DNA from: Myxococcales bacterium
Lineage (GTDB): Bacteria > Myxococcota_A > Bradymonadia > UBA7976 > UBA1532
NCBI GenBank assembly: GCA_020633435.1
Contig: JACKDP010000004.1
Coordinates: forward strand, 620,001-684,000
Direction of reading: 5' to 3'
Length of the DNA: 64,000 bases
Each line of letters begins with the position of its first letter. Positions within the stretch are counted from its first letter, which is position 1. Positions 59,532 through 64,000 of the stretch are shown here, one piece after another. A program made the translations under genes and the position numbers. The notes under the pieces were generated by a model. It was given only the letters and a program-made list of their open reading frames with translations. It did no database searches and was not told where the DNA came from.

Positions 59532-60705
59532 ATGGGGAAGTCGTGGTGGTGCGTGCCCGTCCTGCTGGCCATGGTGGCCTGTGAAGCAGACAACGGCAGC
59601 CTCAAGGATGACGTCGACGCAGCCGGTCAGGGCGGCGCCGGTGGCCAGGGTGGCGCGGGCGGCATGGCCGGCGCCGGTGGCCAGGGTGGCGCCGGTGGCC
59701 AGGGCGGCGCGGGCGGCATGGCCGGCGCCGGCGCCGGTGGCCAGGGTGGCGCGGGCGGCATGGCCGGCGCCGGTGGCCAGGGTGGCGCCGGTGGCCAGGG
59801 TGGCGCCGGTGGCCAGGGTGGCGCGGGGGGCATGGCCGGCGCCGGTGGCGAAGCGGGGCGCGGGCGGCATGGCCGGCGCGGGCGGCGAAGCAGGCGCGGG
59901 CGGCATGGCCGGCGCCGGCGGCGGCGGCGGCAGCCCGGCCGACGCGGGCCTCGACGTCGACGCCGAGGCCCCGCCCCTGGATGCCGGCGTCGTGGACGCC
60001 GCTCCCCCGCCCGTCGACATGGCCCCGCCGCCCGTCGACGCCATGGTGGATGACCGCCTCTTCAGCTTCTTCGTGACCAGCCTCGAGGGCATGCGCGCCC
60101 TCTCGGGCAGCCAGGACGGCTTCGGCGGCCACCTCGGCGGCCTCGCCGGGGCCGACTTCATCTGCCAGCAGCTCGCCACCCGGGCCGGCGCCGGCCACAA
60201 GACGTGGCGCGCCTTCCTGAGCGTGACCAACGACGGCAACGGCAACCCGGTCAACGCCATCGACCGCATCGGCCAGGGCCCCTGGTACGACGCCAACGAG
60301 CGCCTCATCGCCGAGAACATCCAGGGCCTCATGGGCGAGCGCCCGGCCGGCGATCCGGCGGCCGTCAACGACCTGCCCGACGAGAACGGCCTGCCCCTGC
60401 GCATGCTCGGCGACAGCCACGACGTGCTGACCGGCTCCAATCGCCAGGGCCGCCTCAACAACGGCAACCCGGCCTCGACCTGCAACGACTGGACGTCGGC
60501 GGACGGCCGCATCGGCGGCAACCAGGTCATGTGCGGCCACTCCTGGCCCCGCGATCCCCGCAGCGGCCGCCAGTGGATCGCCGACCACACCATCCGCGGC
60601 TGCGCGCCCGGCGTGAACCTGATCCAGAACGGCCCCGGGGTGGGCGACTGCGTCGGCTGCGGCGGCGGCTGGGGCGCCATCTACTGCTTCGCGCTGCAGC
60701 CCTGA
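59532..60705 (+). pseudogene. Gly-repeat lipoprotein with DUF1554-like domain, one-base frameshift
   Basis: The ATG at 59532 follows GGGGGG. It encodes lipobox AMVAC (Cys17), then about 85 residues of GGQGGAGG/GGMAGAGG repeats. At the GGGG run 59855-59858 the frame moves by +1: one G too many. The original frame then turns Arg-rich, while the +1 frame continues the repeat (GAGGMAGAGGEAGAGGM) and runs to a stop at 60703-60705. That part holds an Asp/Pro linker and a C-type-lectin/endostatin-like DUF1554-type domain (FVTSLEGMRALSGSQDGFGGHLGGLAGADFICQQLA ... CNDWTSADGRIGG ... YCFALQP pattern, six or more Cys). With one G removed the protein would be about 390 residues. It may be phase-variable, a fresh pseudogene, or a sequencing error. 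Confidence 0.75.
59620..59900 (+). repeat. Gly-Ala-Gln coding tandem repeats
   Basis: Repeats of GGTGGCCAGGGTGGCGCC-type 18-bp units (Gly-Gly-Gln-Gly-Gly-Ala) alternate with GGCATGGCCGGCGCC units (Gly-Met-Ala-Gly-Ala). Many adjacent copies are identical, so slippage and mis-assembly are both easy here. The frameshift run lies near its right end. Confidence 0.85.
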
Positions 60706-60751
60706 CGCCCCTGGTTGCTCCCTCCGGCGCCTCCGGCGCATCATCCCTGCC

Positions 60752-61450
60752 ATGACACGTCGCGGCTTCTACCTCCTGGGGCGGGTGCGCGGGGCGCCGG
60801 TGCGGCTGCACTGGAGCACGCTGCTGGTGGCCGTCTTCATCGGCATCACCTCCGGCGCCGGCCTCAGCCTCTTCACCCTCATCGCCTCGGTGATGACCCT
60901 CGGCCTCATCTTGATCCACGAGCTCGGCCACGCGGCCATGGTCTGGCGGTACCGCCACCACGTCGTCGGCATCGAGGTCTGGGGCTTCCACGGCGTCTGC
61001 TACTGGGAGGGCCACGCCTCGCGCTACGAGGACGCGGCCATCTCGTGGGGCGGCGTCCTCGCCCAGGGGGTGCTGCTGGTGGCCGTCGGCCTCTGGGCCG
61101 TCCTCACCGGGCCCGCGACGACGGAGTTCGGCTGGACGGCCCAGCAGGTCTTCATCCGCACCAACCTGTTCATGATCGCCCTGAATCTCCTGCCCTTTCC
61201 GCCGCTCGACGGTGCCCGGGCCTGGAAGATCCTGCCCATGCTCCGCGGCCGGTTCCGCCCCCGCGTCCGCCGGGCCCCGCCTCCGCCGAAGCTGCGCCTC
61301 GTCAAGCCCCCGCCCGTCCGCCTCGATGACGTGGACGACGAGCCCCTGAGCGAGGAGAGCCGGCGCATCGCCGACCGCGCCATCCAGGAGGCGCTGGAGC
61401 AGAGCCGCCGCAAGGGCCAGAACGGCAGCGGAAAGCCGACGCTGCACTGA
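60752..61450 (+). CDS. M50-family (site-2 protease-like) membrane metalloprotease
   Basis: 232 residues. Membrane helices flank the zinc motif HELGH at 56-60 (LILIHELGHAAMVWRY), and the second motif NLLPFPPLDGARAW is at 145-158 with the third ligand Asp153. The fold is the short form without a PDZ domain. A basic/Pro-rich segment and a charged helical tail (about 175-232) extend into the cytoplasm or periplasm. Such proteases cut membrane-bound regulators; the substrate is unknown. No strong ribosome site is visible before the ATG. Confidence 0.85.
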   Translation: MTRRGFYLLGRVRGAPVRLHWSTLLVAVFIGITSGAGLSLFTLIASVMTLGLILIHELGHAAMVWRYRHHVVGIEVWGFHGVCYWEGHASRYEDAAISWGGVLAQGVLLVAVGLWAVLTGPATTEFGWTAQQVFIRTNLFMIALNLLPFPPLDGARAWKILPMLRGRFRPRVRRAPPPPKLRLVKPPPVRLDDVDDEPLSEESRRIADRAIQEALEQSRRKGQNGSGKPTLH

Positions 61451-61455
61451 GCGCC

Positions 61456-61483
61456 TTGCGCTCCGGCTGCAAATCGCTAGACT
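61456..61483 (+). promoter_or_regulatory. Putative infA promoter
   Basis: TTGCGC (61456-61461), 16 bp, TAGACT (61478-61483), leaving a leader of about 80 nt before the infA GTG. Confidence 0.5.
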
Positions 61484-61572
61484 GCGCGGGCTTTACGAGC
61501 GGCGGACCCCCCGCCGCCCGTCGGCGTTCAGTGAGGGGAGCGGGACGGGGTCCCGTCCCGGAGGAGTCGTCT

Positions 61573-61797
61573 GTGTCTACGAAAGAAGAGGGCATCTCGG
61601 TCGAGGGTACCGTGATCGAGCCGCTGCCCAACGCCATGTTCAAGGTCGAGCTGGACAACGGGCACAAGGTGCTCGCCCACGTCTCCGGCAAGATGCGCAA
61701 GTTCTTCATCCGCATCCTTCCTGGCGACCGCGTCACCGTCGAGCTGTCGCCCTACGACCTCACCCGCGGCCGGATCACCTACCGCGAGCGCACCTGA
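61573..61797 (+). CDS. infA: Translation initiation factor IF-1
   Basis: 74 residues from GTG 61573, with GGAGGAG about 7-9 nt upstream. The OB fold is complete: ISVEGTVIEPLPNAMFKVELDNGHKVLAHVSGKMRKFFIRILPGDRVTVELSPYDLTRGRITYR pattern. IF-1 blocks the A site during initiation. It stands alone with its own promoter, far from the spc operon where it is often found. Confidence 0.97.
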   Translation: MSTKEEGISVEGTVIEPLPNAMFKVELDNGHKVLAHVSGKMRKFFIRILPGDRVTVELSPYDLTRGRITYRERT

Positions 61798-61818
61798 CCG
61801 CTTCCTGCCTCGATTCCC

Positions 61819-61847
61819 TTCGGCGCGCGCCCGGACCCTGCTAGAGT
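61819..61847 (+). promoter_or_regulatory. Possible promoter of the amidohydrolase gene
   Basis: TTCGGC (61819-61824), 17 bp, TAGAGT (61842-61847), 25 bp before the ATG. The -35 box is weak, but the -10 resembles those of infA and dnaJ. Confidence 0.35.
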
Positions 61848-61871
61848 CTCGCGGCCAAAGGGAGGAACGCC

Positions 61872-62765
61872 ATGAGCGAGAGCCAGTCCGCGTCCGGCAG
61901 CCAGATCGTGCGTTGCGGCCTGATCCAGTGCAGCAACCCCATCAACGACGAGTCGCGCCCGGTCGCCGAGATCCAGCAGGCCATGCTGGAGAAGCACCTG
62001 CCGTTCATCGATGAAGCCGGCCAGCGCGGGGTCCAGATCCTCTGCCTGCAGGAGATCTTCAACGGCCCCTACTTCTGCCCCGGCCAGGACAAGCGCTGGT
62101 ACGACGCCGCCGAGCCCATCCCCGATGGGCCCACCACGCGGCTGATGCAGGAGTACGCCAAGAAGTACCAGATGGTCATCGTGGTCCCCCTCTACGAGGA
62201 GGCCATGCGGGGCGTCTACTACAACTCCGCCGCGGTCATCGACGCCGACGGGGAGTACCTGGGCAAGTACCGCAAGCAGCACATCCCGCAGACCAGCGGC
62301 TTCTGGGAGAAGTTCTTCTTCAAGCCCGGCGACGGCGGCTACCCGGTCTTCAAGACGCGCTACGCCACCATCGGCGTCTACATCTGCTACGACCGGCACT
62401 TCCCCGAGGGGGCCCGCTGCCTGGGCCTCAACGGCGCCGAGATCGTCTTCAACCCCAGCGCCACCGTGGCCGGCCTCTCCCAGTACCTCTGGAAGCTGGA
62501 GCAGCCCGCCCACGCCGTCGCCAACGGGTACTACGTCGGCGCCATCAACCGCGTCGGCACCGAGGCCCCCTGGAACATCGGCAAGTTCTACGGCACCAGC
62601 TACTTCGTGAACCCGCGCGGCCAGTTCCTGGCCGAGGGCACCGAGGACGGCGACGAGCTCATCGTCGCCGATCTGGACCTGTCGATGATCGACGAGACCC
62701 GCAAGGTCTGGCAGTTCTACCGCGATCGCCGGCCCGAGGCGTACGACGAGATCGTCGCGTACTGA
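61872..62765 (+). CDS. Beta-ureidopropionase / N-carbamoyl amidohydrolase-like nitrilase family enzyme
   Basis: 297 residues; the ATG follows GGGAGG. The nitrilase catalytic triad is Glu61 (LCLQEIF), Lys135 (LGKYRKQHIP) and Cys172 (VYICYDRHFPEG). Further blocks INGAEIVFNPSAT-like (NGAEIVFNPSATVAGLSQ) and INRVGTE match beta-ureidopropionases of reductive pyrimidine breakdown more closely than N-carbamoylputrescine amidases. It would hydrolyse N-carbamyl-beta-alanine or a similar carbamoyl amino acid. Dihydropyrimidinase and dihydropyrimidine dehydrogenase genes are not in the window, so the substrate remains open. Confidence 0.85.
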   Translation: MSESQSASGSQIVRCGLIQCSNPINDESRPVAEIQQAMLEKHLPFIDEAGQRGVQILCLQEIFNGPYFCPGQDKRWYDAAEPIPDGPTTRLMQEYAKKYQMVIVVPLYEEAMRGVYYNSAAVIDADGEYLGKYRKQHIPQTSGFWEKFFFKPGDGGYPVFKTRYATIGVYICYDRHFPEGARCLGLNGAEIVFNPSATVAGLSQYLWKLEQPAHAVANGYYVGAINRVGTEAPWNIGKFYGTSYFVNPRGQFLAEGTEDGDELIVADLDLSMIDETRKVWQFYRDRRPEAYDEIVAY

Positions 62766-63103
62766 TCCCGCCCGCCGCAGGCCGACCTCCGCCCCCCCCT
62801 CGACACGCCCAGAAGCGCCACCGTGGCCGGGCTGCCCATCCCCACGGAGGTCCGGTCGCACGACCGGGCCCCCTGGTTCCGCCAGGGTGGTCGCCCTGGC
62901 ATCCGGGGCTGCACGAGGTGAGGAGCCGGCCCGCCAGCAGGACTCACGGGCGCAGCTGATGGCGGTCCAGTCCCGGTCCCGTTCGTGTCTGGCCAGGGCC
63001 TTCTCAGCGGGTTGAAAGAAAAAGAATGAAAACATGATTACCTGCCGCCGCCTGGACGGAGGTACGTTCAACATGCGTGACCTGACTGGACAGGAGGTCG
63101 AGG
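62766..63103. other. Intergenic region before the low-GC lipoprotein
   Basis: 338 bp. It contains an inverted repeat (CCGGTC-GCAC-GACCGG near 62853-62870) and an unusually A-rich stretch at about 63010-63042 (GTTGAAAGAAAAAGAATGAAAACATGATTA), which may be promoter DNA for the gene at 63104. Open frames on both strands here look like shadows. Confidence 0.4.
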
Positions 63104-63811
63104 ATGCGCAGGGCAAGGGAACCCTTGGCGGTCAGGTCGTGGTGGCTCGGCTGGGCATGGATGGCGCTGCTGGGCGCCTGCGACGACCACGTGCCCAGGC
63201 AGGAGCCCGACGAGCTGGCCCCTACGGAGGCCTGCCCCCTTGGCGCCGCTGAGACCGTGGAAGAAGCCGAGGCGCGCACCGCCGAGCTGCTCCAGTGCCT
63301 GGGCCACGATCCGGAGCAGGTCGCCATCGAGTGCGATGTCACCACCGACTGGTTCTATCTTGACCGGGTAACCATCAGAGAAGATGGGTGGACGGTCGGC
63401 AGTGACACCATTGGGTGCCTCATTCGCGCCGGCGAGGAGGCAACGGTCTATTCGTTCGATGCCGGACGGCGCCGAATTCCGGAGAGCCCCTACCGTGGCG
63501 CAGAGATGTCAAGTTCCCCCGATGACGTACTCGACTCGCAGAATCCCGAGGCCCGGCGGTGCCGAAGTGCCATCGATCCGAACCTGGCAACCTACCTCCA
63601 CAGCGACGACCTTGAGGAGGCCGCCCGCGCCTTGAGCCAGTTCATGCTGTGCGGCAGTCACCAGGAAGGGGAGTTCGACCACTATTGCTGGGGACCCATC
63701 AGAGACTCTAGCGAGTACCCCGACTTCGTCATCTTCGTCTGTCGAATTGACTCTCACCGTTACCGGGAGTCCCTTCTCTTCTTCGAGTTTGTTGGCCCGC
63801 CGCCGAGTTGA
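63104..63811 (+). CDS. Putative lipoprotein of unknown function, lower GC
   Basis: 235 residues. ATG 63104 has GGAGG 6 nt upstream. A long signal (WWLGWAWMALLGAC) ends at lipobox Cys26, followed by Asp-Asp. Several Cys residues and a mixed alpha/beta sequence follow with no known motif. Third codon positions hold more A and T than neighbouring genes (for example around 63340-63560), which suggests recent acquisition or weak selection. Confidence 0.65.
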   Translation: MRRAREPLAVRSWWLGWAWMALLGACDDHVPRQEPDELAPTEACPLGAAETVEEAEARTAELLQCLGHDPEQVAIECDVTTDWFYLDRVTIREDGWTVGSDTIGCLIRAGEEATVYSFDAGRRRIPESPYRGAEMSSSPDDVLDSQNPEARRCRSAIDPNLATYLHSDDLEEAARALSQFMLCGSHQEGEFDHYCWGPIRDSSEYPDFVIFVCRIDSHRYRESLLFFEFVGPPPS

Positions 63812-63941
63812 AGTGCACCGAGCGCACCGGGCGCACGCCAGTCCAGAATCAGTCAACTTGAGGAGTCATGGCAATGCCCTGAGGCAGCGCACCGTCCACC
63901 CACCGGCAACTCACAGTCACCGTCCGCCAGGATGAACAACA

Positions 63942-64000
63942 ATGCATCGAACAAGATGGCAGCAAGCCCTCGCGGTCGGGATGCTGGCGCTCGCAGCCTG
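63942..64000 (+). CDS. Start of a probable lipoprotein, cut by the window edge
   Basis: The frame from ATG 63942 gives MHRTRWQQALAVGMLALAA, and the next codon begins TG, which could complete a Cys and so a lipobox. A weak AGGATG site lies upstream. Only 19 codons are visible, so the call rests on the signal-like sequence. Confidence 0.45.
   Translation, partial: MHRTRWQQALAVGMLALAA

Noticed and set aside
59620..59900. Possible CRISPR or DNA-level satellite
   Set aside because: The repeat period is a multiple of three and encodes a Gly-rich linker in frame with a signal peptide.
59602..60753. Minus-strand frame opposite the Gly-repeat lipoprotein
   Set aside because: It is His/Arg/Pro-rich complement of the repeat with no start signals; the plus strand has lipobox and lectin-like domain.

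Overview
This window is a high-GC bacterial chromosome segment. It most likely comes from a member of the Myxococcota (former Deltaproteobacteria). The evidence is a MYXO-CTERM-type tail (Cys, Gly/Ala-rich spacer, hydrophobic helix, RRRR) in a secreted Cys-rich protein, several MopE-type CDGxDNDCDGxxDE motifs, many lipoproteins with Asp/Ala/Gly/Pro linkers behind the lipobox, and a double-FHA protein. I cannot name a genus from sequence alone.

Layout. (1) 1-3.1 kb, minus strand: a PmbA/TldD-like protein, a TPR protein, a helical unknown and the start of a Cys-containing lipoprotein, closely packed as one operon. (2) 3.2-7.0 kb, plus strand: DnaJ, then a beta-helix/Gly-rich lipoprotein whose frame is broken in its Gly-rich part. 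(3) 7.2-12.8 kb, minus strand: a 1655-residue Cys-rich surface protein that looks like two secreted proteins joined in frame, then APS kinase (cysC). (4) 12.9-15.6 kb, minus strand: comM followed by recA. (5) 15.9-47.4 kb, minus strand: one unbroken block for translation and transcription. In transcription order it runs: four tRNAs, tuf, rpmG, tRNA-Trp, secE, nusG, rplKAJL, rpoBC, a strong terminator, then rpsL, rpsG, fusA, rpsJ and the S10, spc and alpha genes to rplQ. (6) 47.6-50.8 kb, minus strand: proS-pyrF-rlmB with overlapping start and stop codons. (7) 50.9-58.1 kb: a zinc-ribbon/double-FHA protein (minus), an LpoA-like lipoprotein (plus), lon and miaE (minus). (8) 58.3-64 kb, plus strand: two Gly-rich lipoproteins (one frameshifted), an M50-family protease, infA, a beta-ureidopropionase-like amidohydrolase, a less GC-rich lipoprotein, and the start of another probable lipoprotein.

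The ribosomal block is close to textbook order, with specific departures. rplC is missing between rpsJ and rplD, rpsN between rplE and rpsH, and rpsD between rpsK and rpoA. infA sits alone about 43 kb away. rplW (uL23) carries a perfect in-frame 36-bp tandem duplication that lengthens the loop expected to reach into the nascent-peptide tunnel. Near-consensus sigma70-type promoters are visible upstream of the tRNA-tuf-rpoC unit, the rpsL unit, proS and (internally) rpsE. Strong intrinsic terminators follow rpoC and rlmB.

The most unusual material is in the secreted proteins: the MYXO-CTERM/lipobox junction inside the Cys-rich protein, its 24 tandem CxxDxDC modules, and frame changes inside Gly-rich repeats of two lipoprotein genes. 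The frame changes could be real phase variation or decay, or assembly errors in GC-rich repeats; the sequence alone does not decide.
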